From: Bradyrhizobium sp. U87765 SZCCT0048
GTDB taxonomy: Bacteria > Pseudomonadota > Alphaproteobacteria > Rhizobiales > Xanthobacteraceae
DNA: 64,000 bases
Direction: 5' to 3'
Assembly (NCBI RefSeq): GCF_018131225.1
Contig: NZ_JAFCMM010000004.1
Location: 783,135-847,134 of the forward strand
Shown here: positions 22,062 through 31,215 of the stretch, piece by piece
How positions within the stretch are numbered: position 1 is the first letter of the stretch
Layout: every line of letters begins with the position of its first letter
Translations under genes and position numbers: made by a program
Notes under the pieces: generated by a model
Database searches by the model: none
Told to the model about the DNA's origin: nothing
The model's input: the letters and a program-made list of their open reading frames with translations, nothing else

Positions 22062-23153
22062 TCAGTGCCGCGCGCGGGTGTTGGCGAACTGCGCCGGGGT
22101 CGGCGTCGTCTCGTCCAGCCGCCAGCGCGCGCGGGGCGACGTTTCCATGGTATCGACGAGGCCTAGCGCGAGGCGCTCGAGGCCCGCCCAGGCGATCATC
22201 GCGCCGTTGTCGGTGCACAGCGCGGGTGGTGGCACCACCAATGAGGTGCGCGCCTTGTCGGCAACCGACTGCAGCGCGGTGCGAATCGCCTTGTTGGCGG
22301 CGACGCCGCCGGCCGCGACCAGGGCGCGCGGCGCGCCAAAGCGCTCGCGGAACAGTTTCAGGCCGGCACTCAGGCGGTCGGCGGTGGATGCGATCACGGC
22401 GGCCTGGAAGCCGGCGCAGAGGTCGGCGATATCCTGCGGGGCGAGCGGCGCGCTGCGCTCCGCCTCGTTGCGAACGGCGGTCTTCAGGCCCGAGAACGAG
22501 AAATTTGCGTCCGGCCGCCCGAGCATCGGACGTGGCAGCGCAAAGCGTCCGGCATCGCCGGCCGCGGCAGCGCGCTCGACATGCGGGCCACCGGGATAGC
22601 CGAGGCCCAGCATCTTGGCGACCTTGTCGAAGGCCTCTCCGATCGCATCGTCGACGGTGGTGCCGAGCCGCACATATTCGCCGACGCCGCGCACCGCGAC
22701 AATCTGGGTGTGGCCGCCGGAGGCGAGGAACAAGCAGTAGGGGAAGGTCAGCGGCGACACCAGGCGTGGCGTCAGTGCATGCGCCTCGAGATGGTTGACC
22801 GCAATCAGCGGGGTGCCGTGCACCAGCGCGATGGCCTTGGCGGTCGTCAGCCCGACGATGACACCGCCGATCAGGCCGGGTCCTGCCGCCGCCGCGATGC
22901 CGTCGAGCCGGTCGAAGGCGATGCCGGCGTCCCTCATGGCGGTGGCCACGATGCCGTCGAGACAGTCAACATGGGCGCGCGCCGCGATCTCGGGAACCAC
23001 GCCGCCGAACGGCGCGTGCTCGTCGATCTGCGAGCGGACGACATCGGACAGGATCCGGCCGCTGCCGTCGGGCAGGCGTTCGACCACGGCCGCGGCGGTT
23101 TCGTCGCAGGTGGTTTCGATGCCCAGCACTAGCGTTGGCGTCTGCGTGTCCAA
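22062..23153 (-). CDS. tsaD: tRNA N6-threonylcarbamoyladenosine synthase subunit TsaD
   Basis: This protein of about 363 residues is the catalytic ASKHA-fold subunit that moves the threonylcarbamoyl group onto A37 of tRNAs reading ANN codons. The motifs are VLGIETTCDETAAAVVE at the start, VNHLEAHALTPRL with metal-binding histidines near 115, LASGGHTQI near 145 and ALVAAGGVAANKAIR near 295. A TTG at 23153 preceded by AAAGGG (six-base spacing) was taken as the start; another in-frame TTG lies at 23198. It is divergent from hemC across about 100 bp, so the region holds two promoters. Confidence 0.92.
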   Translation of the reverse strand: MDTQTPTLVLGIETTCDETAAAVVERLPDGSGRILSDVVRSQIDEHAPFGGVVPEIAARAHVDCLDGIVATAMRDAGIAFDRLDGIAAAAGPGLIGGVIVGLTTAKAIALVHGTPLIAVNHLEAHALTPRLVSPLTFPYCLFLASGGHTQIVAVRGVGEYVRLGTTVDDAIGEAFDKVAKMLGLGYPGGPHVERAAAAGDAGRFALPRPMLGRPDANFSFSGLKTAVRNEAERSAPLAPQDIADLCAGFQAAVIASTADRLSAGLKLFRERFGAPRALVAAGGVAANKAIRTALQSVADKARTSLVVPPPALCTDNGAMIAWAGLERLALGLVDTMETSPRARWRLDETTPTPAQFANTRARH

Positions 23154-23252
23154 ATTCAACCCTTTTGTTCGTCTTTCGGCTCTTGCCTTTGCCGGCAAAC
23201 CGGCGCTTCCCTTTTCGGGCCCGGCGTAGCATTACCGCGCCCGGAGAAAAAG

Positions 23253-24215
23253 GTGGAGAGACAAGACGTGCAGGCGTCCGGACCGGACATCGTCGCGACC
23301 ATCGGCACGCGGGGCAGCCCGCTGGCGCTGGCCCAGGCTCACGAGGTGCGTCGGCGCCTGGTACAGGCGCACGGCCTCGACGAGGCGCAGATCGCGATTC
23401 GGGTGATCCGCACCTCCGGCGACATGATCCAGGATCGTGCCCTGCTCGAAGCCGGCGGCAAGGGTTTGTTCACCAAGGAGATCGAAGAGGCGCTGCTCGC
23501 CGGCGGCATCGATATCGCGGTGCATTCGTCGAAGGACGTGCCAACCTTCCTGCCGGACGCGACATGGCTGTCGGCGTTCCTGCCGCGCGAGGATCCGCGC
23601 GACGTCTTCATCAGCCACAAGGCCGCTTCGCTCGCCGCGTTGCCAGCGGGCGCGGTGGTTGGCACCGCGTCGCTGCGGCGCCAGGCCATGGTGCTGCGGC
23701 TGCGGCCGGACCTGAAGGTCAACGTCATCCGCGGCAACGTCGAGACGCGCCTGCGCAAGCTTGCGGAGGGCGAGGCGGACGCGACGCTGCTGGCGCTCGC
23801 CGGCTTGCGGCGCCTCGGCATGGAAGACAAGGCGACGCACGTCTTTTCGGTCGACGAATTCCTGCCCGCAGTGGGCCAGGGAGCGATCGCGATCGAATCG
23901 CGGCGTGACGACGACCGCACCAATGCCTTCGTTGCGCGCATCACGGATCCGGACACCGAGATCGCGCTCAACGCCGAGCGCAGCTTCCTGGCACTCCTCG
24001 ACGGCTCGTGCCGCACGCCGATCGGCGGGCATTGCCGGGTCGCGGGTGATCGCATCCACTTCCGCGGCCTGATCATCTCGCCCGACGGCAAGGCGTCGTT
24101 CGAGACCGTGCGCGAGGGCGCACGTGCCGATGCGATCGCGCTCGGCACCGATGCGGCGCGCGAGCTGCGGGATCGTGCCGGCGAACAGTTCTTTATGTTG
24201 TTCGGCGGGGCCTGA
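23253..24215 (+). CDS. hemC: Porphobilinogen deaminase (hydroxymethylbilane synthase)
   Basis: This 320-residue enzyme joins four porphobilinogens into hydroxymethylbilane for haem, cobalamin and, where present, bacteriochlorophyll synthesis. Visible motifs are IGTRGSPLALAQA (15-28), HSSKDVPT near 90, GTASLRRQAM near 135, VIRGNVETRLRKL near 155 and DGSCRTPIGG with Cys253, which holds the dipyrromethane cofactor. The GTG start at 23253 has GGAG eight bases upstream. hemD follows after a single base, so the two are translationally coupled. Confidence 0.96.
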   Translation: MERQDVQASGPDIVATIGTRGSPLALAQAHEVRRRLVQAHGLDEAQIAIRVIRTSGDMIQDRALLEAGGKGLFTKEIEEALLAGGIDIAVHSSKDVPTFLPDATWLSAFLPREDPRDVFISHKAASLAALPAGAVVGTASLRRQAMVLRLRPDLKVNVIRGNVETRLRKLAEGEADATLLALAGLRRLGMEDKATHVFSVDEFLPAVGQGAIAIESRRDDDRTNAFVARITDPDTEIALNAERSFLALLDGSCRTPIGGHCRVAGDRIHFRGLIISPDGKASFETVREGARADAIALGTDAARELRDRAGEQFFMLFGGA

Positions 24216-24216
24216 C

Positions 24217-24960
24217 GTGGCCGTGCTGGTCACGCGGCCGGCGCCGGACAATGCCGCCACGGTGGCGGCGCTGCGCGAGCGCGGCATCGCGTCGCTGCTC
24301 GCGCCGATGCTGCGGTTCGAAGCCGTCGCGGCGTTCGAGGATGCGGCGGACTACGACGGACTGATCGCGACCAGCGCTAACGCGTTGCGCGCGGCTGCCG
24401 ATCATCCGGCGCTGGCGCAGTGGCGCACTCTGCCGCTGTTCGCCGTCGGCGAGCATACGGGCGAGGCGGCGCGTGCGATCGGCTTCGCCGATGTGGTCGC
24501 CGGCCGGGGGGGCGCCGATGCCCTGCCTCCTCTGGTAGAATCCTACTTCGCGCGAGGGGCCCGCAAGACCGGACAGCGGCCGGCGCTGCTGCACCTCGCC
24601 GGCGCCGATATTGCTCATGATCTGTCCGCGCCGCTTGCGGCACGCGGCATCGACGTCATCGTGCGCATGGTCTATCGCATGGCCGCGGTGTCGCATCTGC
24701 CGCGCGAGGTGTGCAACGCTTTCGCCGCGAATCAGATCGATGCGATCCTGCATTTCTCCCGCCGCAGCGCGCAGGCCTTCGTTGCCGCCGTGCGGTCCGA
24801 AGGCGTCGAGATCACGGCGCTGGCGCTGCCGCAGTGCTGCCTGTCCGACACCATCGGCGCGGTGCTGCGCGGTGCGGGAGCCAGCCGCGTGATCGTGACG
24901 GCCGCGCCGAACGAGCGCGCGATGCTGGAAGCGGTGGACCGCGCGCTGCAGCCACGCTAG
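24217..24960 (+). CDS. hemD: Uroporphyrinogen-III synthase
   Basis: This 247-residue protein starts at GTG one base after the hemC stop. It closes and inverts ring D of hydroxymethylbilane. HemD proteins are poorly conserved, but the two-lobed pattern is visible: VLVTRPAPDNAATVAALRERG at the N-terminus (cited in part), LIATSANALRAAADH near 50, LLHLAGADIAHDL near 130 and ILHFSRRSAQAFVAAV near 180. A longer in-frame extension to 24124 overlaps hemC and is rejected. Position after hemC and before mic60 supports the call. Confidence 0.92.
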   Translation: MAVLVTRPAPDNAATVAALRERGIASLLAPMLRFEAVAAFEDAADYDGLIATSANALRAAADHPALAQWRTLPLFAVGEHTGEAARAIGFADVVAGRGGADALPPLVESYFARGARKTGQRPALLHLAGADIAHDLSAPLAARGIDVIVRMVYRMAAVSHLPREVCNAFAANQIDAILHFSRRSAQAFVAAVRSEGVEITALALPQCCLSDTIGAVLRGAGASRVIVTAAPNERAMLEAVDRALQPR

Positions 24961-25061
24961 CGCGGGTGTCCAGACAAAAGTTTGTGGGCGCCACCGCGTG
25001 CCCCGGCCGCAAAACCGCGCTAGTGTCCACCCGGTGCACCGCTGTGGCGCGACAGGAGTGA

Positions 25062-26327
25062 ATGTGGATGGTCGACGACACCCCCAAGGACAGTGGTCCC
25101 GCGTCGGAGACCGTGATGGAGGGCGGTCGCCGGCCGCGCACCCCGCCCACGATCGAGCTCGAAGCGTCCCGGGTGGAGACCGCCGAAGCGCCGGCGGACG
25201 ATGCTTCGCAGGCCGTTGACGCGGACACCGGGCACGATTCGGCCGGCAGTGCGTCGGCGGACGCCCCGCGTGCGTCCCGGGCGCCCGGCCGGGCGGGCGG
25301 GGTCGTGGCCGCAGCGCTGGCAGGTGGCGCCGGCGCGCTGGTGATTGGCGGCGCGGCCTGGTTCGCCGGGGTGATCGGCAATTCAAGCTCGCAGAACATG
25401 TCGATGGTCGCGACGGTCGAGACTCTGGCCGCGCGGGTGGCGCGGCTCGAAGCGGTGCCGCCCCCGCCGACGACGCTGAAATCGGATCCGGCCATCGCCG
25501 CGCGGGTTGAGGGCATGGAGAAATCGATCATCGCGGTGCGCGACAATCTCGCGACGCTGCGCGAGCAGGTCGAACGCATGGCCAAGACCATGGATGAAAT
25601 CAAGGCCGCGCCGGCGAGCGTCGCGGCCGTTCCGCCGCCGGACCTGTCGGCGTTCGACACGCGGATCGCGCAACTCGACAGCCGCGTTCAGGCGCTCGTC
25701 GCACAGACCGCGCAAATTAAAGGTGGACAGGATCGGACCGATGCGCGTCTGGCCGACATCTCGACGACCACCGCGAAGGCGGCGGCGGCGAGGCCTGCCG
25801 ACGAGGTGCGCGTGCGGCGCGCGATCGCGGCCGGGGCGCTCGAGCGCGCCGTGCGTGACGGCGAGCCGTTCGCGCCGGCGCTCGAGGCCGCAAAGCGCCT
25901 CGCGGAAGATCCAGCGGTGCTCAAGCCGCTCGATGCCTTTGCCACAATGGGCCTGCCGAGCGCGACAAGCCTCGGGCTTGCGTTCGTGACGCTGCGGCGG
26001 AGCGTAGAGCCGGCGTCCACCGGTGTGGCGGCGCCGCCATCCGCCGGCTGGCTCGACCGGCTGCGGATGAGCGCCGAGCGCCTTGTGAAAATCAGGCATG
26101 AGGGAGCGGCTGCTTCATCCGACGGCAGCGACGCGCTGGCGCGAAGCACGGCCGCCGCGTCACGCGGCGATCTCGCGGCGGTCAAGCGCGAGCTGGCTGC
26201 CCTGCCGGAGGCGGAGCGAGCCCGCTTTCAGCCCTGGATCGACAAGGTCGCGGCGCGGGATGCCGCGCTCGCGGCCGCGCAGCAGTTCTCGGCCAATGCC
26301 ATCACGGCGCTCGCCGCCACACCATAG
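25062..26327 (+). CDS. mic60: Mic60/mitofilin family inner-membrane protein
   Basis: This 421-residue protein has a long Pro/Ala/acidic cytoplasmic part (1-78), one membrane segment (about 80-105, rich in Ala, Gly and Val), a coiled-coil region (about 118-240) and a C-terminal helical domain (about 260-421, with EVRVRRAIAAGALERAVRDG and LAAVKRELAALPE). This is the layout of alphaproteobacterial Mic60, the relative of mitochondrial mitofilin that shapes cristae and, in phototrophic alphaproteobacteria, intracytoplasmic membranes. The hemC-hemD-mic60-hemY order is the known conserved context. The ATG at 25062 has AGGAG close upstream. Confidence 0.85.
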   Translation: MWMVDDTPKDSGPASETVMEGGRRPRTPPTIELEASRVETAEAPADDASQAVDADTGHDSAGSASADAPRASRAPGRAGGVVAAALAGGAGALVIGGAAWFAGVIGNSSSQNMSMVATVETLAARVARLEAVPPPPTTLKSDPAIAARVEGMEKSIIAVRDNLATLREQVERMAKTMDEIKAAPASVAAVPPPDLSAFDTRIAQLDSRVQALVAQTAQIKGGQDRTDARLADISTTTAKAAAARPADEVRVRRAIAAGALERAVRDGEPFAPALEAAKRLAEDPAVLKPLDAFATMGLPSATSLGLAFVTLRRSVEPASTGVAAPPSAGWLDRLRMSAERLVKIRHEGAAASSDGSDALARSTAAASRGDLAAVKRELAALPEAERARFQPWIDKVAARDAALAAAQQFSANAITALAATP

Positions 26328-26348
26328 TCGCACCCACAGGTCGTGCCG

Positions 26349-28061
26349 ATGCTCCGAATCATTCTGTTCCTTGTTCTGATCGCGCTGGCGGCGTTCGGCG
26401 CGGCATGGGTTGCCGATCAGACTGGCGATGTCGTGCTGACCTGGGGCGGCTGGCGGGTCGAAACCAGCATGCCGGTGTTCGTGCTCGGCCTCGTGGTCAC
26501 CGTGATCGTGGCGATGCTTGTCTGGATGCTGGTGCGTGCGCTGTGGCGCGCGCCGGCGAGGCTGCGCCGCAGCCACCGCGAACGGCGGCATGCGCGTGGC
26601 CGCCGTGCCATCACCCACGGTTTGCTGGCAATCGGTACCGGCGACGCAGTGGCTGCGCGCCGCCACGCCCATATCGCGCGGCGCGATGCGCAGCACGACC
26701 CGCTAGCACTGCTGCTGCATGCCCAGACGGCCCAGCTCGACGGCGATCGCGGCGGGGCTCAGCGTGCGTTCCGCGCCATGGCGGAGCGCGAGGATACGCG
26801 TCTGCTCGGTCTGCGTGGCCTGTTTGTCGAGGCGCAGCGCGCCGACGATCCGGTGGCGGCGGTGGCGATCGCCGAGGAAGCGCTCAAGGTGGCGCCGGCG
26901 GCGCCGTGGGCGTCGCATGCGATTCTCGGCTTTCGCTGTGCCAAGGGCGACTGGGACGGGGCGCTGCGACTCCTCGACGACAGTTTCTCCGCCGGGCAGG
27001 TCGACAAGGCGACGCACCGCCGCCAGCGCGGCGTGTTGCTGACGGCGCGGGCCCTGGAACTCGCGACGCAGGATCGCGACCTGTCGCGCGAGAGCGCAAT
27101 GGAGGCCGTCAAGCTGGCGCCGACGCTGGCACCGGCAGCGGTACTGGCCGCGAAGTATCTCAGCGAGGCGCATCAGGTGCGCCGGGCGATGCGCATTCTC
27201 GAAACGGCCTGGCTGGCGCAGCCCCATCCCGATATCGCCGATGCGTATGCCCATGTTCGCCTCGGCGATTCGGCGCGGCAGCGTCTCACGCGTGTCGAAA
27301 CCCTGGCGGCCAAGAAGCCGGGCAATATCGAGGGGGCGCTGGCGATCGCGCGCGCGGCGATCGATGCCAGCGAGTTCGCGCGCGCGCGCGAGGTGCTGGC
27401 GCCGTTCATCGCCGCGCCGACCCAGCGCGTCGCGATGCTGATGGCGGAACTCGAACGCACCGAGCATGGCGACACTGGCCGCGCGCGCAGCTGGATGCTG
27501 CGGGCGGTGCGCGCCGCCCATGACCCGGTCTGGACGGCCGACGGTTATGTCTCGGATCGCTGGCGCCCGGTGTCGCCGGTGACTGGCCGGCTCGATGCGT
27601 TCCAGTGGCAGACGCCACTCGCCGCACTGCCGTCCGACAGCGGGGCGCATGACTTCGATCCGACCCTCGCGGTGCCACCCGAGGCCGCCCCGCCCGTGGT
27701 GGAGGCGATCGCACCGCCGGGAGACCAGGCGTCGAGTGCGCCAGCCACCGTTGTCGCGACCGCTGAGACTCACTTGGATGCTCCGGCGGCCGACGATGGA
27801 AGTCATGATGCCGGTGAGCCCGCCGAGATCACGGAGGTCGCTCCCCCGCCAGCGCCGCCGCGCGAGACGCAGCCGCCGGTGTTCCGGCCGCGCGCCGACC
27901 TGCACAAGCCGGCGGCGCCGCCGGTCATCCCCATTGTGCGTGCGCCGGACGATCCCGGCATCGACGATCCGCTGGCTGGTGACGAATTTGCTGATTCGCC
28001 CTATCCACCGCAGGCCCAGCGTGGCGGCTGGCGCGGTTTCCTGTCGCGCTGGGGCGGCTGA
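26349..28061 (+). CDS. hemY: HemY-like membrane protein with TPR repeats
   Basis: This 570-residue protein starts with two membrane segments (about residues 1-22 and 42-64), the HemY N-terminal domain (WGGWRVETSMPVFVLGLVV, cited in part), then helical TPR-like repeats to about 400, and a long Pro-rich tail (about 430-560) ending GWRGFLSRWGG. HemY is found beside hemC/hemD in many proteobacteria, but its role in haem synthesis is unproven. In Mic60-encoding bacteria it has been suggested to be a partner of Mic60. The ATG at 26349 was preferred to a GTG six bases upstream. The gap to mic60 is 21 bp. Confidence 0.87.
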   Translation: MLRIILFLVLIALAAFGAAWVADQTGDVVLTWGGWRVETSMPVFVLGLVVTVIVAMLVWMLVRALWRAPARLRRSHRERRHARGRRAITHGLLAIGTGDAVAARRHAHIARRDAQHDPLALLLHAQTAQLDGDRGGAQRAFRAMAEREDTRLLGLRGLFVEAQRADDPVAAVAIAEEALKVAPAAPWASHAILGFRCAKGDWDGALRLLDDSFSAGQVDKATHRRQRGVLLTARALELATQDRDLSRESAMEAVKLAPTLAPAAVLAAKYLSEAHQVRRAMRILETAWLAQPHPDIADAYAHVRLGDSARQRLTRVETLAAKKPGNIEGALAIARAAIDASEFARAREVLAPFIAAPTQRVAMLMAELERTEHGDTGRARSWMLRAVRAAHDPVWTADGYVSDRWRPVSPVTGRLDAFQWQTPLAALPSDSGAHDFDPTLAVPPEAAPPVVEAIAPPGDQASSAPATVVATAETHLDAPAADDGSHDAGEPAEITEVAPPPAPPRETQPPVFRPRADLHKPAAPPVIPIVRAPDDPGIDDPLAGDEFADSPYPPQAQRGGWRGFLSRWGG

Positions 28062-28148
28062 GGTCCGCGGCGGCACAAGTTCCCGCCGGGAGTCCTTGCC
28101 AATCGAAGCGGCGCGCTTTATCAGAAGCGCCGAAATCGCATCGATTTC

Positions 28149-28224
28149 GCCGCAATAGCTCAGCTGGTAGAGCACGTCATTCGTAATGACGGGGTCGGGG
28201 GTTCGAATCCCTCTTGCGGCACCA
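28149..28224 (+). tRNA. tRNA-Thr (anticodon CGU)
   Basis: A full cloverleaf of 76 bases folds by eye: acceptor GCCGCAA pairs with TTGCGGC, D-stem GCTC/GAGC, anticodon stem CGTCA/TGACG with loop TTCGTAA (anticodon CGT in DNA, reading ACG), T-arm GGGGG-TTCGAAT-CCCTC, and an encoded ACCA end. It lies between hemY and the glycan gene cluster, which converges on it. Confidence 0.97.
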
Positions 28225-28327
28225 CCCCTCCCTCGCGCGAGGCGTGGCGCCCGCAAGGCGGGGCTACGACAGCCTTAAACCATTGGAATATTGAGTATAT
28301 TCGACGCCGGCGTGCTTCCGCCGGTCG

Positions 28328-30289
28328 TCAGCCGTGCTCGTCCGAGAACAGGTCGGTGGTGATGCCGTGGCGGATCAGGGCCGCCCGGATCAGCCGCGGC
28401 CGCGCCTTCACCTCGGTCATGATCTTGGCGACGTATTCGCCGACCAGTCCGATCGCGAGCAGGTTGAGCGAACCGAAGAACAGGATGGTGATCAACAGCG
28501 TCGTCACGCCACGCGGGGCGATGTCGGGGACCAGGACGCGCAGCAGCGCGGCAAGCACCATCACCAGCAGCGACAGCGAAAACAGCGCGACGCCGGACAT
28601 GGTGAGCATGGTCATCGGTGCGTTGCTGAACGAAAAGATTCCCTTCTTCGCCCAGTCGAGGTTCTTGAGAAGATTGTTGGTGGAGCGGCCGAACATGCGC
28701 TCCGGACGGACATAGTCGACGCCGGTCTGGCGGAAGCCGACATAGGCGCGCAGTCCGCGCATGAACAGGTCGCGCTCGGGCGAGCGCAGCAGCCATTGGA
28801 CGACCCGCTGGTCGATCAGCGAGAAATCGCCGGCATCGAGCGGAATCCGGACATAGCTGAAGGCGGCGAACACGCGGTAGAAGGCCTTGTAGAGCAGGCC
28901 CTGCAGCCACGGCATTTCGCGCTTGACGCGGCGGCCATAGACGACCTGGTAGCCCTCTTGCCATTTCGCGTAGAAGTCGGCGATGAGCTCCGGCGGATCC
29001 TGCAGGTCGCCGTCGAGCAGCACGACGGCCTGCTTGGTGGCCAGCTCCATGCCGCTGCGGAACGCCATCTGCGAGCCGAAATTGCGCGAGTGAGTGATGC
29101 CGAGAACGTGGCGGTCCTGCTCGGAGATACGGCGGATGACATCCGCGCTGTCGTCCGGGCTGCCGTCGTTGACGAAGATGATCTCGTAATCGATCTGCAG
29201 CTTGCGGAAGGTCTCGGTCAGCCGCTGGTGCATGACGGGAATCGCCTGGGCATCCTTGTAGCAGGCGATGATGGCGCTGATGCTGCGCCGCTTGTTGACG
29301 TCGGCGAGCTTCGTTGTGCCGCCGAGATCATCGGTCGACAGGGTGCGGACCCAGTCCGCCATCCTGCGAAGGCCGCTGTCGAGCGGCGTGCGGGCCTGCC
29401 ATCCCAGCAGGGATCGTGCCTTGGACGGGTCGGCGTACCAGTCGCGCAGATCCCACGACCGGCCATCCATGCTGTTGAACTGCGGCGTCTCCGCCACGCC
29501 GAAGACGCCCCGCGCCACATCGACGAGCTGGCGGATGGTGGTCTTCGTGCCCGAGCCGATGTTGATGTCCTCGCCGAACATCGCGGGGTTCATCTTGACG
29601 GCTGCGAGAATGAAGGCTTCGCAGACATCGTCGACATAGACGAAGTCGCGCGACGTGTCGGGGTCGACCAGCGGCGGCAGACCGCCGGCGATGGCGCGCC
29701 GCACGAGATTGGGCATCAGGCGCGAGGTATCCTCGAGCGGACCGTAGACCGAATAGAGACGGAGATTGACGCACGGAAAATTCTTGAACTTGCCGGCGTA
29801 GCCGAGATAGCTGCCGGCGGCGACCTTCGACACGGCATAGTCGCTGTTTGGTTCGCAACGGTCTGCCTCGCCGGGTGCGGCGCTGTTACGGCCGTACTCC
29901 GAGGAACTGCCCGCATGAACATAGGCAGCCACCGGCCGCTGCGCCAGCAGCTCGACCAGCCGCACCGTCGACAGGAAGTTTGTCTCGTAGATCAGAGCGG
30001 AGTTCTTCTCGAAGGAGTACGCGCCGTAGGCGACGCAATCGAAAACCGTCTGCGGTGTCGTGCTGTCGAGCAGGTGCTTGACCGCGTTGAGGTCGTTGAG
30101 ATCTGCCGCAGCGATCTGCTGCTCGGAGACGTCGCGCAGCCGCCAGTTGCGCTCGCGCTGAACCACGGCATACGCATCGCTGCGATACCGGGAGATCATG
30201 TGAAACAGGTTGGCGCCGACGAAGCCGGACGCTCCGGTCACCAGAATGGGGCCACGGAGGGCGCGGATATAGGCTTCGATATCGGTCAT
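28328..30289 (-). CDS. Fused NAD-dependent epimerase/dehydratase and family 2 glycosyltransferase
   Basis: This 653-residue protein joins two enzymes. Residues 1-325 are an extended short-chain epimerase/dehydratase with the NAD motif GASGFVG (19-25), an SSSEYG block near 128 and YAVSK (Tyr151, Lys155). Residues 335-550 are a GT2 glycosyltransferase with IIACYKD, VNDGSPDDS near 373, LLDGDLQDPP (acidic DXD at 426-428) and the RGLRAYVGFRQ block. Two C-terminal membrane segments follow (about 560-587 and 596-618), as in polyprenyl-phosphate sugar transferases of the ArnC/GtrB type. It probably makes a nucleotide sugar and moves a sugar to a lipid carrier. The ATG at 30289 overlaps the upstream stop by four bases. 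Confidence 0.85.
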   Translation of the reverse strand: MTDIEAYIRALRGPILVTGASGFVGANLFHMISRYRSDAYAVVQRERNWRLRDVSEQQIAAADLNDLNAVKHLLDSTTPQTVFDCVAYGAYSFEKNSALIYETNFLSTVRLVELLAQRPVAAYVHAGSSSEYGRNSAAPGEADRCEPNSDYAVSKVAAGSYLGYAGKFKNFPCVNLRLYSVYGPLEDTSRLMPNLVRRAIAGGLPPLVDPDTSRDFVYVDDVCEAFILAAVKMNPAMFGEDINIGSGTKTTIRQLVDVARGVFGVAETPQFNSMDGRSWDLRDWYADPSKARSLLGWQARTPLDSGLRRMADWVRTLSTDDLGGTTKLADVNKRRSISAIIACYKDAQAIPVMHQRLTETFRKLQIDYEIIFVNDGSPDDSADVIRRISEQDRHVLGITHSRNFGSQMAFRSGMELATKQAVVLLDGDLQDPPELIADFYAKWQEGYQVVYGRRVKREMPWLQGLLYKAFYRVFAAFSYVRIPLDAGDFSLIDQRVVQWLLRSPERDLFMRGLRAYVGFRQTGVDYVRPERMFGRSTNNLLKNLDWAKKGIFSFSNAPMTMLTMSGVALFSLSLLVMVLAALLRVLVPDIAPRGVTTLLITILFFGSLNLLAIGLVGEYVAKIMTEVKARPRLIRAALIRHGITTDLFSDEHG

Positions 30290-31215
30290 TCTGCAGCAGG
30301 TGTCCGTTGGAGATCGTCGACGATGCGCATCAGTGAGTCCGGATCCAGCCCGGCTTCCCGGCGCATGTAGGTCTGGGATCCGTATCGTGAGAAATGGTGT
30401 GCGGTTGCGCACAGATGGCGAATACGAATGCCACCGAGTCCATTTTCCATCAGGAATAGCGCAAGATCGCTGCCAAGGCCGCCCTGACGCACGTGCTCCT
30501 CAGCGATCACGAGATGCCCGGCGGCTTCGATCTGGCGCAGGAGATCGCCGGGCGGTGGGTTCGATGCCAGCGGCAGCTCGGAGACAGCCCAAAGGTTCGG
30601 GCGGCGGGTGTCGTCGCGCGCCTCGCACGGGCCGATGAAGCTGCCGGCAAGAGGACCCACGGCGATGACAACGGGACCCTGGCCTCGCGTGAGCTGGCGC
30701 CACGGGGCGTAGGCCGGAATGTTCCAGCCCGCGGGAGGTTCGCCACGACCGAGGCGCAGATAGCCCGGCCCGGAATGGCTGGCAGCGCGCGCGACGACGG
30801 CGTCGATATCCTGGTCGAAGACCGGTACGAAGGCCTTCATGTTGGGCAGCGTCAGCAGGATGCCGTAGTCTTCGATCGCATGGTGGGTCGGCCCCATCAC
30901 GCCGTATCCGTAACCGCCGCCATTGCCGACGATCTTGACCGGCAGCTTGTGGAAGGCGATGTCGTTGCGGATCTGCTCGAAACCGCGCGCGTAGCAGAAC
31001 GGGGCGATGCTGTAGACCCAGACATCCAGCTGCTGCTTGGCGAGGCCGGCGGCGACCGACATCATGTTTTGCTCGGCGACGCCCGCATTGATGAAGCGTT
31101 CCTGCATTGCTTCGCGCAAGGGTTCGAGCGCCATGAAGCCGAGATCGCCGGTCAGGAAGACGACGTCAGGCTTGCGTGCGTAGGCAACCAGTGCATCGCA
31201 AAACTGGGTTCTCAT
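30286..31215 (-). CDS. Transketolase, C-terminal (pyrimidine-binding) subunit
   Basis: This 309-residue protein equals the second half of a transketolase: the pyrimidine-binding domain (VVFLTGDLGFMALEPL, RFINAGVAEQNMMSVAAGLA with the conserved Glu, GPTHHAIEDYGILL) and the C-terminal domain (GPVVIAVG near 195). It must pair with the N-terminal subunit encoded just upstream. Split transketolases are known in many bacteria; this copy sits in a glycan cluster and not beside central carbon genes, so a role in making an unusual sugar is likely (inference). The ATG at 31215 overlaps the stop of the N-terminal subunit gene in an ATGA arrangement, and its own stop overlaps the next start in the same way. 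Confidence 0.88.
   Translation of the reverse strand: MRTQFCDALVAYARKPDVVFLTGDLGFMALEPLREAMQERFINAGVAEQNMMSVAAGLAKQQLDVWVYSIAPFCYARGFEQIRNDIAFHKLPVKIVGNGGGYGYGVMGPTHHAIEDYGILLTLPNMKAFVPVFDQDIDAVVARAASHSGPGYLRLGRGEPPAGWNIPAYAPWRQLTRGQGPVVIAVGPLAGSFIGPCEARDDTRRPNLWAVSELPLASNPPPGDLLRQIEAAGHLVIAEEHVRQGGLGSDLALFLMENGLGGIRIRHLCATAHHFSRYGSQTYMRREAGLDPDSLMRIVDDLQRTPAAE

Noticed and set aside
28149..28224. Attachment-site duplication of the tRNA-Thr 3' end
   Set aside because: A second copy of the tRNA tail was looked for by eye up to about 37 kb and not found.
28334..30370. Open frame of 678 codons on the plus strand opposite the epimerase-GT2 fusion
   Set aside because: Mirror frame rich in Arg, Asp, Gly and Glu without folds. 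The opposite strand has full catalytic motifs.
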